Source: Marinobacter salarius
GTDB lineage: Bacteria; Pseudomonadota; Gammaproteobacteria; Pseudomonadales; Oleiphilaceae
NCBI GenBank assembly: GCA_000831005.1
Contig: CP007152.1
Coordinates: 2,976,001-3,040,000, forward strand
Reading direction: 5' to 3'
DNA length: 64,000 bases
Made by a program: the position numbers and the translations under genes. The notes below the pieces were generated by a model. It was not told the origin of the DNA. It saw nothing but the letters and a program-made list of their open reading frames with translations, and made no database searches. Every line of letters begins with the position of its first letter. Positions within the stretch are counted from its first letter, which is position 1. Below, piece after piece: positions 10,555 to 19,808 of this stretch.

Positions 10555-12065
10555 CGTTGGTGGGACGAAACCGAATTCCTCTGGCAGCGACGCCCTGATG
10601 TCGCTGTTGTTTTCCTTGCCATCGACGGGCCCGACAATCTTTTCCATACCCTCCAACTCTTTGAACCAGGGCTTTTCCTCAGTTTCCGCTACCTTTGTTG
10701 GCTCCGTCAGCCAGGCCAGGAAATCGTAGTAGCGGCGTATGTTCTGAACGTAAATCACCGGTTCATGCCCCTGGCGTAGCCAAACCGCGTTTTGGAATAC
10801 CATTCCTTCTGGGCCAGCAGAGGCAGGAATTCCTTGACGTCCATCCAGCGGTCAGGGTTTCTGCCGGCCCCCTCGGTCAGTCTGCGGGCATCCTCCACGT
10901 GCCCCCAGCCAACGTTATAGGAGGCGAGGGCAAACCAGGTCCGGTCCGGTTCGGGAATGCGATCGGGGACCCGGCTATGCACGATGGTGAAATACTTTGC
11001 GCCACCCTGGATGCTTTCCTCGGCATCGAGACGATTATTGATGCCGATATGGCTGGCTGTGTTCCGCGTTAACATCATCAGGCCGCGAACACCGGTCGGC
11101 GAGACTGCATTAGGGCGCCAGTGGGACTCCTGGTAGCCCATGGCGGCCAGCAGTCGCCAGTCCAGTTCGTAGGTCTTGGCGTAATCGCGAAACAGGCTTT
11201 CGTACTTGGGCAGGCGGTTTTCCACGTGATGAACAAAGGTCCGCGCGCCAACATAGTCCAGGCGGTCGAGATGACCGTAGAATCGCTCGGAAATATGCGC
11301 CAGTGTGCCGTCGTCCCGCAGCTCCTGAATAAACTGTTCTGCGGCATTGGCCAGACTCTGGTCCTGCTCGCTGGGAAAGAGCCACAGTAATGGTTCGGGC
11401 TCTCCGAGGCTGAACGCGCTCTTGACCTTCGGGAAGAACACATGGTTCAGCTCGAGTTCGTTGGAGGATACGATGGCCAGCGGGAACTCGCCGGACTCCA
11501 CGCGTGAGAGGATGCCAGCCGCGTCCAGGCCGGCGTGCATGGTCCACTGCAGGCCGCTGTTGTTGGCGCTGAACTGTTCCAATTGGTGTTCGTGATTGCT
11601 GTCCGCCACCAGATGGATAGTCTGCCCCTCAAGATCCTCCAGGGATTCCGGGCGGTCAACTTCGCGGTTATAGACCACCACGGATTCGGCTTCGATGCCG
11701 TTGGCAACCTTCTGGTAGCGCTGCTGAAAATCGGGGCGCGAGGACAGCCCTGCCAGACCGATGTGAGCGTAGTCCTGATCGAGTATCGACAGCACGCTGG
11801 TGTTGTCCTTCGCAACGCGAACCTTGAGCTCAACGCCCAGGTCCTCTGCGAACAGGCGCGCCAGTTCGTAGTCATAACCAGTGGGGCCATCACGGCCTTC
11901 AAAATAAACCGATGGCGCATTCCGGGTGATAACGTGGAGCACACCCTCGGAACGGATCTCCTGAAGAGTGCTTGGCCTTGAGCATCCTGCAACTGTCAGG
12001 ATTATTGACAGTAGGCAGGTGAATTTCGCGATGGCCGTGTACGGCTGACGACGGTTCTTAGGCAA
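10549..12065 (-). CDS. mltF: Membrane-bound lytic murein transglycosylase F (one frame break)
   Basis: Outer-membrane lipoprotein with an N-terminal solute-binding-like module and a C-terminal SLT lytic transglycosylase domain. The lipobox LTVAGC follows a hydrophobic stretch at the N-terminus. The SLT motif MGYQESHWRPNAVSPTGVRG holds the catalytic Glu, and ASYNVGWGHVEDAR follows. The frame breaks near 10766-10770 within a G run; one extra G gives GYARGHEPVIYVQNIRRYYD, the family ending. I chose the TTG at 12065, preceded by AAGGGAG, which gives a normal lipoprotein N-terminus; an in-frame GTG at 12128 is an alternative. Confidence 0.9.
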
Positions 12066-12477
12066 ATTCCTGAACTCCCTTGATGCAGGACGCTGAGTGT
12101 TACGGTGTTTCCCCTGATGTCCGATCACTCCCTGCTACCTCGCTCGCACTTCTTGCATTACTAAAAAGCAGCAAGTGGCATGCCAGCACAGCTTTGGGGA
12201 GTTTAACCGATGTTCACTCAATACGGAGCCTCCCTGGCTCATCTGTAATGATCCCCGGTCATACTGGGGTGGTCAATGAATCTGCTCGGTTAATGTGCAA
12301 AACAATGTAAATTATAGCGGCCGGTTTATAACCTTTTGACGCTGTATCCCGGTGCGTGTTTCAAGTATCATTGCGGCCTTTCAGATGGCCGGCCTTTTCC
12401 TGTTTGCCTTGTACTCCGTCGATACGGAACACAGGATGCTGCACCGGCTCCCAGTCTCGCGCGTACAGGTTTTGATC
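12066..12477. promoter_or_regulatory. Divergent intergenic region between mltF and purL
   Basis: About 410 bp without a gene. It should hold the purL and mltF promoters. AT-rich stretches occur at 12290-12330. No operator, riboswitch or terminator could be recognised with confidence. Confidence 0.4.
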
Positions 12478-15400
12478 ATGCTTGAACTTCGCGGCGCTCC
12501 CGCGCTCTCGCCCTTTCGTTCCCGCAAGCTGCATACTCGCCTCCAGGACATCGTGCCTGCGGTGGAACATGTGTATGCCGAGTTCATGCACTTCACGGAT
12601 CTTGAGTTCCCGCTGTCCGAATCCGATCAGGCGGTACTTGATCGCCTGCTGACATACGGTCCCAGTGTTTCCGCCGAAGAGCCTGATGGCGTACTTTTCC
12701 TGGTGGTTCCGCGTCCGGGCACCCTTTCACCCTGGTCAAGCAAAGCGACGGACATCGCCCGCAACTGTGGCCTGCGGCAGATTCGGCGGATTGAGCGGGG
12801 TATCGCCTATTACGTGAAAGCCAATCGCAAGCTGAGCCTCGAGCAGCGGGAGAAGATTGCGGCGTTGCTTCACGACCGCATGACCCAGAAAGTCTTCCAC
12901 GAGATGGGCGGTGCGGAATTGTTGTTCCATACCGATGAGCCGCGCACCCTTAACCGTGTTCCTGTGCTTTCTGGCGGGCGTCAGGCACTGGTAGATGCCA
13001 ATCGCTCGCTGGGCCTGGCGCTGGCGGAAGACGAGATCGATTACCTGGTGAAGTCCTTCTCGGACCTGGAACGTGATCCCACCGATGTTGAGTTGATGAT
13101 GTTCGCGCAGGCCAACTCGGAACATTGCCGCCACAAGATTTTCAACGCCTCCTGGGATATCGACGGCGAAGGTCAGGAGAAATCCCTGTTTGCGATGATT
13201 CGCAATACCTTTGAGATGAACAGCGAGGGCGTGCTTTCCGCTTATAAGGACAACGCGTCGGTCATCGCCGGCAGCCGTGGGGGGCGTTTCTTCCCGGAGC
13301 CCGAAACCGGTGTGTATCGCTATCATGAGGAAGATATCCATATCCTGATGAAAGTGGAAACCCACAACCATCCGACCGCGATAGCGCCGGCGGCTGGTGC
13401 TGCAACCGGTTCTGGTGGTGAGATCCGTGATGAAGGGGCAACCGGGCGTGGTTCCAAGCCGAAGGCGGGCCTCAGCGGGTTCACGGTATCCAACCTTAAC
13501 CTACCGAATGACCCGCAGCCCTGGGAACTTGGTTACGGTAAGCCGGAACGAATTGCCTCGCCTCTGGATATCATGATTGAAGGTCCCATTGGCGGTGCTG
13601 CCTTCAACAATGAGTTCGGCCGTCCCAATCTCGCCGGGTATTTCCGGACCTTTGAGGAAGTGGCGCCCGGTGCCGGTGGCGAAGAGGTACGCGGTTATCA
13701 CAAGCCCATCATGATCGCTGGCGGCTGGGTAATATCCGGGCGAACCATGTGGAGAAAGGCAATATTCCTGTGGGGGCCAAGTTGATCGTCCTCGGCGGCC
13801 CGTCCATGTTGATTGGTCTGGGTGGCGGTGCTGCATCGTCCATGGATTCCGGATCCAGCAACGAGAACCTGGACTTTGCGTCGGTCCAGCGGGATAACCC
13901 GGAAATGGAACGTCGCTGCCAGGAAGTGATTGATCGTTGCTGGCAAATGGGCGACGACAACCCCATATGCTTTATTCATGACGTAGGGGCCGGCGGCCTG
14001 TCCAACGCCATGCCGGAACTGGTCAAGGACGGTGGTCGCGGTGGCCGTTTCGAACTGCGTGACATTCCCAGCGACGAGCCGGGCATGTCGCCCCTGGAGA
14101 TCTGGTGTAACGAATCCCAGGAACGTTACGTGATGGCGGTGGCGCCGGAGAACCTTGAACAGTTTGATGCCCTGTGCCGCCGTGAGCGTTGCCCCTATGC
14201 GGTGATCGGCGAAGCCACCGAGGCGCACCATCTGGAACTCGGGGATTCCTATTTCGACGATCGCCCTGTTGATTTGCCGATGGACGTGCTGTTCGGAAAG
14301 CCGCCCCGCATGCACCGCAGCGTGTCACGCTCCTCATTCACCAAGCCTATTTTTGATTCCACAAAGATTGATCTGAACGATGCGGTAAGCCGTGTTCTGA
14401 GGCTGCCGTCCGTGGGTTCCAAGAGTTTTCTGATCACCATTGGTGACCGGACCATCACCGGGCTTGTCGCGCGGGACCAGATGGTGGGCCCCTGGCAGGT
14501 GCCTGTCAGTGATGTGGCAGTTACCTCGTCGTCTTTTGATGTGAAAACAGGCGAAGCATGGCCATGGGGGAGCGCACACCGGTTGCGGTTATCGATGCGC
14601 CCGCATCCGGGCGCATGGCAGTGGGCGAAGTGATTACCAACCTGGCGGCCGCCCCTGTCGCCAAATTGTCGGATATTCGGCTGTCCGCCAACTGGATGGC
14701 CGCGGCAGGGCACCCGGGTGAGGATGAAAACCTCTATGAAACCGTTCGTGCGGTTGGTATGGAGCTTTGTCCTGCACTGGGTATCACCATTCCGGTGGGC
14801 AAGGATTCCATGTCCATGAAGACGGTCTGGGAAGAGGATGGCGGCGAGCAAAAAAGTGTTACGGCCCCGTTGTCGCTGATCATCAGCGGTTTCGCACCGG
14901 TGACGGATGTGGACAGAACATTGACCCCTCAGCTGGCGACAGATGCGGGGGATACGGATCTGATTCTGGTTGATCTTGCGGCGGGACAGAACCGCCTCGG
15001 TGGTTCGGCACTGGCGCAGGTCTACCGGCAGGTGGGTGCGGTAGCACCGGATCTGGACGACCCGGAAGACATCAAGGCGTTTTTCGCGGTTATCCAGGGC
15101 CTGAACGCAGACAGCAAGCTGCTGGCGTATCATGACCGTTCGGATGGTGGCCTGTTCGTCACCCTGGCTGAGATGAGCTTTGCCGGGCACACCGGTATCG
15201 ACATCAAACTCGATGGTCTTGCGGAAGATGCGTCCCAGTTCGCTCGTGAGCTCTTCAATGAGGAACTTGGCGCCGTGATCCAGGTTCGTCGGGAGGATAC
15301 CGGGTTTGTACTACAGCAGTTTTCGGCAGCGGGTCTTGGTGACCACACCTCAGTGATCGGTACCGTCAATCAGGACGACCACATCCGCTATACCTTTGAG

Positions 15401-16381
15401 GGACAGTCGGTCATATCACGACCGCGGGCGGACCTGCAGCGTCTTTGGGCGGAAACCAGCTATCGCGTGCAGTCGCTCCGTGACAACGCCGATTGCGCTC
15501 AGGAGGAGTTCGACAACCTGCTGGACAGCAGTGACCCGGGGCTTCACGCGGAACTGACGTTTGACCTCAACGACGATGTTTCCGCGCCATACATCAACAC
15601 AGGGGCCAGGCCTCGGGTGGCGGTGCTGCGGGAGCAGGGTGTTAATGGACAGGTTGAAATGGCCGCCGCCTTTGACCGTGCCGGGTTCGAGTCCGTGGAT
15701 GTTCACATGAGTGACCTGCTCTCCGGCCGTGTTTCCCTGGAAGGGTTTAACAGCATGGTAGCCTGTGGTGGCTTCTCTTATGGGGATGTTCTGGGTGCAG
15801 GTGAGGGCTGGGCCAAGTCCATCCTGTTCAATGATCGGGTTCGTGATCAGTTTGCCGCATTCTTCAACCGCCAGGACACCTTGGCACTTGGCGTTTGTAA
15901 CGGTTGTCAGATGCTGTCCAACCTGCACGAACTGATTCCCGGCAGTGAAGGCTGGCCGCGTTTCGTACGTAACCAGTCGGAGCAGTTCGAAGCCCGGTTG
16001 GTGATGGCGGAGGTGCCCGCTTCTCCGTCGGCGTTCATGGAAGGCATGGCCGGCTCCAGGATGCCGATAGCGGTTGCCCATGGTGAGGGCAGGGTTGAGT
16101 TCCCGGCTGGAACGTCTGCAGACCAATTGAGTGATAGCGAGCTGATCGCGCTGCGCTACGTGGATAACCGCGGCGAGGTCACCACACGTTACCCATGGAA
16201 CCCTAACGGATCTGAGGCGGGCATAACCGGTGTGACCACAAGGGATGGACGGGTCACCATCTTGATGCCCCATCCCGAACGGGTATTCAGAACCTCCCAG
16301 CTTTCGTGGCACCCTGCCGATTGGGGTGAAGACGCGCCATGGATCCGAATGTTCCGTAATGCGAGGCGTTGGTTCAGCTAA
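12478..16381 (+). CDS. purL: Phosphoribosylformylglycinamidine synthase (two frame breaks)
   Basis: Large single-chain FGAM synthase of de novo purine synthesis, about 1300 residues. It has an N-terminal PurS-like region (start [13 protein letters not shown]), the motif [15 protein letters not shown], two PurM-like synthase halves ([22 protein letters not shown]) and a C-terminal class I glutaminase domain. The glutaminase nucleophile is in LGVCNGCQM, and His/Glu are in PHPERVF. Frames break near 13723-13726 (one C restores [15 protein letters not shown]) and near 14558 (one base restores [14 protein letters not shown]). An intact copy would be needed for purine prototrophy, so the breaks are probably not real. 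A strong terminator follows. Confidence 0.95.
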
Positions 16382-16397
16382 AGCCATAGCCTGAGCT

Positions 16398-16452
16398 AAA
16401 AAGCCGGCCCCGGACGCACCATAAAGGTGACTCCTCCAGGGCCGGCTTTTTT
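16398..16452 (+). terminator. Rho-independent terminator of purL
   Basis: The arms AAAAGCCGGCCC (from 16398) and GGGCCGGCTTTTTT (16439-16452) are separated by about 28 nt. The right arm ends in a T run, 17 nt after the purL stop. Confidence 0.85.
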
Positions 16453-16847
16453 GTTTCTGGCGACGGGAGTTTTCAAGAATTTTCAAGGGAAATTTTTGTT
16501 TATAAGTGCGAAAATCCCCTTGACTCAAACGGTTTATGCACATTCCCGGTGCCATGCTGTGTGCAATGTGCACAAAGCACTGGGTTTAGGTTCATTTTTT
16601 GTTCGACAACTATAACTATATGAAATATAAGAACTTAATTAAGTAGGTGAATTTGTCGCCAATTTAACAAAAGTGCAGTAATTCCGGGGGATGGGGGCAT
16701 GTTCCCCAAAACTTTCCCCAGAGTTATCCACAGATTCTGTGGGTAAGTGGCTAAATGCTTAATCTGTACAAAAATTATCCGTTGGAAGGGTGTCGGAATG
16801 GCCTGATTCTGTTCTGACACAACGGTGTTCAAGGGAGGATCTGACGA
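16453..16847. other. Non-coding stretch with DnaA-box-like sites
   Basis: About 395 bp without a gene and richer in A/T than its surroundings. TTATGCACA at 16534-16542 and TTATCCACA at 16724-16732 both match the DnaA-box consensus TTATNCACA. A near match, TTACCCACA, lies on the other strand at 16738-16746. The last two form an imperfect palindrome, TTAYCCACAGA-T-TCTGTGGRTAA, written here in halves. An AT-rich run covers about 16606-16645. This could be a DnaA-binding locus or a regulatory palindrome; no origin gene is nearby. Confidence 0.4.
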
Positions 16848-17159
16848 ATGTACAAGATGTGTTATTTCGTGCCTGAGAGTCATCTTGAAACGACCAAAAG
16901 CGCCCTTTTTGAAGTGGGTGCCGGGCGTATTGGAGATTACGATTGCTGTGCCTGGCAATGTAAAGGTCAGGGGCAGTTTCGTCCGCTTGATGGCAGCCAG
17001 CCTTTTTTGGGCCAGGCCGGGGAAATTGATCGGGTGGACGAATTCCGCGTTGAGTTGGTGTGCAAGGACGACCTTATTGAGGCGGCAGTTCGAGCGTTGA
17101 AACAGGCGCATCCATACGAAGAGCCCGCCTACGAGGTGTTTCGGATGGAAGCGCTGTAG
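16848..17159 (+). CDS. YqfO / NIF3-like small protein
   Basis: A 103-residue protein resembling the CutA-like inserted domain of NIF3/YqfO proteins. Typical features are the start MYKMCYFVPESHLE, the block GAGRIGDYDCCAWQCKGQGQ and the ending AHPYEEPAYEVFRM. The molecular role of this stand-alone form is not established. GGGAGGATCTGACGA precedes the ATG. It is convergent with the Nudix gene, about 20 nt apart. Confidence 0.8.
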   Translation: MYKMCYFVPESHLETTKSALFEVGAGRIGDYDCCAWQCKGQGQFRPLDGSQPFLGQAGEIDRVDEFRVELVCKDDLIEAAVRALKQAHPYEEPAYEVFRMEAL

Positions 17160-17179
17160 CGGCGGCCGGGCGTGGATAT

Positions 17180-17728
17180 TTAGGCGCGAGGCCCCATCCG
17201 GTACCGAATGTCGTCCACATGCACTGGGAAGTGCTCATTGCGAACGTCTTCCACATAAAGCTCAAGGGTGCGACGGACAGTGGGGAACGACAGTTCATCC
17301 CAGGGAATGTCTTCCAGCGCAAACAGCTGGGTTTCCAGCGACTCTTCGCCGGCCCCGAAGTCTTCGCTGGTGAGGGTGGCGCGATAGAACATGTGCACCT
17401 GATCAATGTGTGGCACATGAATGATGGTGTAGAGGTTGTCCACTGTCACTTCTGCAAGCGCCTCTTCCCGGGTTTCCCGGGTGGCCGCTTCGAGGGTGGT
17501 TTCCGAGTTTTCCATAAACCCTGCAGGCAGTGTCCAGTAACCATAGCGGGGCTCGATAGCACGGCGGCATAGCAGAACCCGCCCTTTCCAGACGGGAACC
17601 GTACCGGCGACGATGCGGGGATTCTGGTAGTGTATGGTTTCACAACTGATGCACACGTAGCGGTGGCGATTGTCGCCTTGGGGGATGCGCTGTTCGACAG
17701 GGTGGCCGCATGTGCTGCAGTATTTCAT
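17180..17728 (-). CDS. Nudix hydrolase with N-terminal zinc ribbon
   Basis: It hydrolyses nucleoside-diphosphate-linked substrates; homologues of this form act on FAD or ADP-ribose-type compounds, but the substrate here is not known. The N-terminus has CSTCG and CISCE, a likely four-Cys zinc site. The Nudix box reads GFMENSETTLEAATRETREE followed by AL, with Leu in place of the usual Gly near the end, as is common in this subgroup. I chose the inner ATG at 17728 because GGTGA precedes it; the ATG at 17740 has no ribosome site. It is divergent from the second Nudix gene, 102 nt away. Confidence 0.82.
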   Translation of the reverse strand: MKYCSTCGHPVEQRIPQGDNRHRYVCISCETIHYQNPRIVAGTVPVWKGRVLLCRRAIEPRYGYWTLPAGFMENSETTLEAATRETREEALAEVTVDNLYTIIHVPHIDQVHMFYRATLTSEDFGAGEESLETQLFALEDIPWDELSFPTVRRTLELYVEDVRNEHFPVHVDDIRYRMGPRA

Positions 17729-17830
17729 CTGTTTCACCATATACTGGACAAATGTGTGTTGGTAGCAAGTGTAACTATCTGCGCTGCCGGTGTCTCATTC
17801 AACAGTCAGAAGTCTTAACGGAGCCGTGTT

Positions 17831-18418
17831 TTGCGCGACCTTCTCACCAAACGCCTGTCAGGCTATGTACCCCGTTTGTTGACATTGGATTACCCCGAAG
17901 CAGCCGTACTCGTCCCGGTCACTAATGACCATGGAAACCCTGAAATCGTGTTTACCCTGAGGTCGGAAAACCTGAGTACCCACCGGGGGCAGGTGTCTTT
18001 CCCAGGCGGCCGGCGCGATCCGGAAGACCATTCCCTGGCCGATACCGCGCTGCGCGAGACCCACGAGGAAATCGGGCTGCCACCCGACCAGGTGGAACTG
18101 ATTGCGCCGCTGAGCCAGGTCATGTCGCTGCATCAGATTCTCGTAACGCCTTACGTAGGGGTGATACCCGGCGATCACCCTCTTCAAGCCAATCCGGCGG
18201 AAATCGATAGTATTTTCCGGGTGCCCATTGAGTTTTTCCTGGACGATAATCGAGAGCGCACAGATCCGCTCAACTTCCTCAACAATACCTTCTATGTGCC
18301 CTGTTATCGCTGGGAACGCTATCAGATATGGGGCCTGTCTGCGGTCGTTCTGGTGGATTTTCTCAATGCGGTTTACGACGCCGGTATTGATTTGCTGGAG
18401 CCACCGCCGAAACGCTGA
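17831..18418 (+). CDS. nudL: CoA pyrophosphatase (NudL-type Nudix hydrolase)
   Basis: Predicted to hydrolyse CoA and its derivatives to phosphopantetheine and 3',5'-ADP. The CoA-type signature LSTHRGQVSFPGGRRDPED runs into the Nudix box with ALRETHEEIGL. At 195 residues it has the normal length. The start is TTG at 17831, preceded by GGAG seven bases upstream; no ATG fits. A hairpin terminator follows. It sits next to an acyl-CoA gene cluster, which may be coincidence. Confidence 0.85.
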   Translation: MRDLLTKRLSGYVPRLLTLDYPEAAVLVPVTNDHGNPEIVFTLRSENLSTHRGQVSFPGGRRDPEDHSLADTALRETHEEIGLPPDQVELIAPLSQVMSLHQILVTPYVGVIPGDHPLQANPAEIDSIFRVPIEFFLDDNRERTDPLNFLNNTFYVPCYRWERYQIWGLSAVVLVDFLNAVYDAGIDLLEPPPKR

Positions 18419-18457
18419 ACAGCGTCTCCTGATCCCTCCTTTCGAGTTCTCCTTTTA

Positions 18458-18486
18458 TCAGCGGGCCCATTTCTTGGGCCCGCTGA
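18458..18486 (+). terminator. Hairpin after nudL
   Basis: TCAGCGGGCCC and GGGCCCGCTGA form an 11-bp stem with a 7-nt loop, followed by CGTTTT. It lies about 40 nt past the nudL stop and separates it from the GntR operon. Confidence 0.7.
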
Positions 18487-18513
18487 CGTTTTATGTGCCC
18501 CCTGAATGATCAA

Positions 18514-18535
18514 ATATTAGACAAAGGTCTAATAT
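18514..18535 (+). promoter_or_regulatory. Perfect palindrome, candidate operator for the GntR regulator
   Basis: ATATTAGAC (18514-18522) and GTCTAATAT (18527-18535) are exact inverted repeats around AAAG. It lies about 70 bp upstream of the gntR start, where a promoter is expected. Its size and position suit a dimeric GntR-family repressor that controls its own operon; this is an inference. Confidence 0.6.
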
Positions 18536-18605
18536 GATTATAAATCGATCAGGTATTACATGTTGAATACTGTATGCAAACGACAAAAAGGAGTAGCGTC
18601 GTGGG

Positions 18606-19307
18606 GTGCGATCAATGAAAAAAATTCAGACCGAAAAAAACTTGCCGGAGTTGATCTACGACTCTGTGGTCAATGCGATCGTTGAAGGTTTGCTTAAGCC
18701 GGGTGAGCGGGTCACACAGGAGACGCTGGCCGAGAGGCTTGATGTGTCGCGGTTGCCGGTAAGCCAGGCTATGCAGCGTCTGCGTGATGACGGGTTTCTG
18801 TCAGCGGTAGGGCGTCGGGGCCTGATGGTGTCGGTGCTTGATGAGAGTTTTGTGGCGCAGCTGTACGAATTCCGGTGTGGGATCGATCTGGTGAGTGCCG
18901 GGCTTGCCGCCCAGCGAGTGGATGCCGGGGCGCGAAAACGAGGTGAGGACATCATTGCCGAAGGTTTCGCGGCAGGGAAAGCGCATGATCTCCCCGCTCT
19001 GATCGATGCTGACATGCGCTTTCATGGCTTCATCTACGAGCTGGCGGGTAACACCTTTATCCTTGATTCAATGGAGGCGCACTGGAACCACGTAAGGCGC
19101 GTCATGAGTGACATTCTCATTGTCGAGAAAAACCAGAAACAGATCTGGGAAGAGCACGAGGCAATACTGAATGCGGTATTGGCCGGTGATGCACGGACTG
19201 CTGAAACACTTGCCAGAGAGCATGTGGAAACCGCATCAAAATGGCTTCAGAAAGAGATTCAAGTCTGCCGTGAACCCCTGAAAAGAAGCGGGAGCACGAT
19301 TAGTTAA
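18606..19307 (+). CDS. GntR-family transcriptional regulator (FCD domain)
   Basis: DNA-binding regulator of the FadR-like branch. Residues about 15-75 form the winged helix-turn-helix (LKPGERVTQETLAERLDVSR, then LPVSQAMQRLRDDGFL). A helical FCD effector domain follows with the metal-binding residues D and H in IDADMRFHGFIYELAGN and the later REHVETA. It is first in a tight operon, with 15 nt to the mutase small subunit. Its ligand is probably a CoA ester or acid handled by the operon. The start is GTG at 18606 with AGGAG upstream; the ATG at 18615 is an alternative. Confidence 0.85.
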   Translation: MRSMKKIQTEKNLPELIYDSVVNAIVEGLLKPGERVTQETLAERLDVSRLPVSQAMQRLRDDGFLSAVGRRGLMVSVLDESFVAQLYEFRCGIDLVSAGLAAQRVDAGARKRGEDIIAEGFAAGKAHDLPALIDADMRFHGFIYELAGNTFILDSMEAHWNHVRRVMSDILIVEKNQKQIWEEHEAILNAVLAGDARTAETLAREHVETASKWLQKEIQVCREPLKRSGSTIS

Positions 19308-19322
19308 TCCAAGGAGAACGCG

Positions 19323-19748
19323 ATGCAAAACAATGACAAAAATGCAGTTGTGATTCGGGTAATGTTGGCAAAAATCGGTCTGGACGGTCACGATCGCGGC
19401 ATTAAAGTGGTCGCTCGTGCACTGCGTGATGCCGGCATGGATGTGGTCTATACCGGACTGCATCGCACGCCTGAGGAAGTCGTGGACGCTGCCATTCAGG
19501 AAGACGTGGACATCCTCGGCATCAGCCTGCTGTCCGGCGCGCACATGCACATTTTCCCCAAGGTACTGGAGCTCCTGAAAGACAAGGAAGCCGAAGACAT
19601 GATCGTTGCCGGTGGCGGTGTCATCCCCGACGACGATGTCAAAGAACTCTACAAGATGGGCGTCCACAAGATTCTTCTTCAGGACACTCCGCCACAAGAA
19701 ATCATTGATTCGTTCCGGCAGATGGTCGCAGATCGAGGTGCCCGTTAG
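19323..19748 (+). CDS. hcmB: B12-binding small subunit of an acyl-CoA mutase (HcmB-like)
   Basis: Cobalamin-binding subunit of a two-chain carbon-skeleton mutase, 141 residues. The base-off/His-on signature DGHDRG (DxHxxG) is at about residues 22-27. GISLLSGAH and VAGGGVIPDDDV line the cofactor pocket. Stand-alone B12 subunits of this length are typical of isobutyryl- and 2-hydroxyisobutyryl-CoA mutases, whereas methylmalonyl-CoA mutases usually carry the domain fused. The start has AAGGAG upstream. The symbol follows the large subunit's signature residues and is an inference. Confidence 0.8.
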   Translation: MQNNDKNAVVIRVMLAKIGLDGHDRGIKVVARALRDAGMDVVYTGLHRTPEEVVDAAIQEDVDILGISLLSGAHMHIFPKVLELLKDKEAEDMIVAGGGVIPDDDVKELYKMGVHKILLQDTPPQEIIDSFRQMVADRGAR

Positions 19749-19808
19749 TCAGGGCCCTGGCCGCAGATTTCCTCAGACGACAACCAATAACAATATCAGG
19801 AGTCTCCG

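Noticed and set aside
12478..16381. purL as a decayed pseudogene or as three separate proteins
   Set aside because: All domains and catalytic residues are present and the frames rejoin with single bases; similar breaks occur in many neighbours, so base loss in the assembly is simpler.
16453..16847. A chromosomal replication origin
   Set aside because: DnaA-like sites are few and irregular and none of the usual origin neighbours (dnaA, dnaN, rpmH, gidA) is present; kept only as a finding to check.
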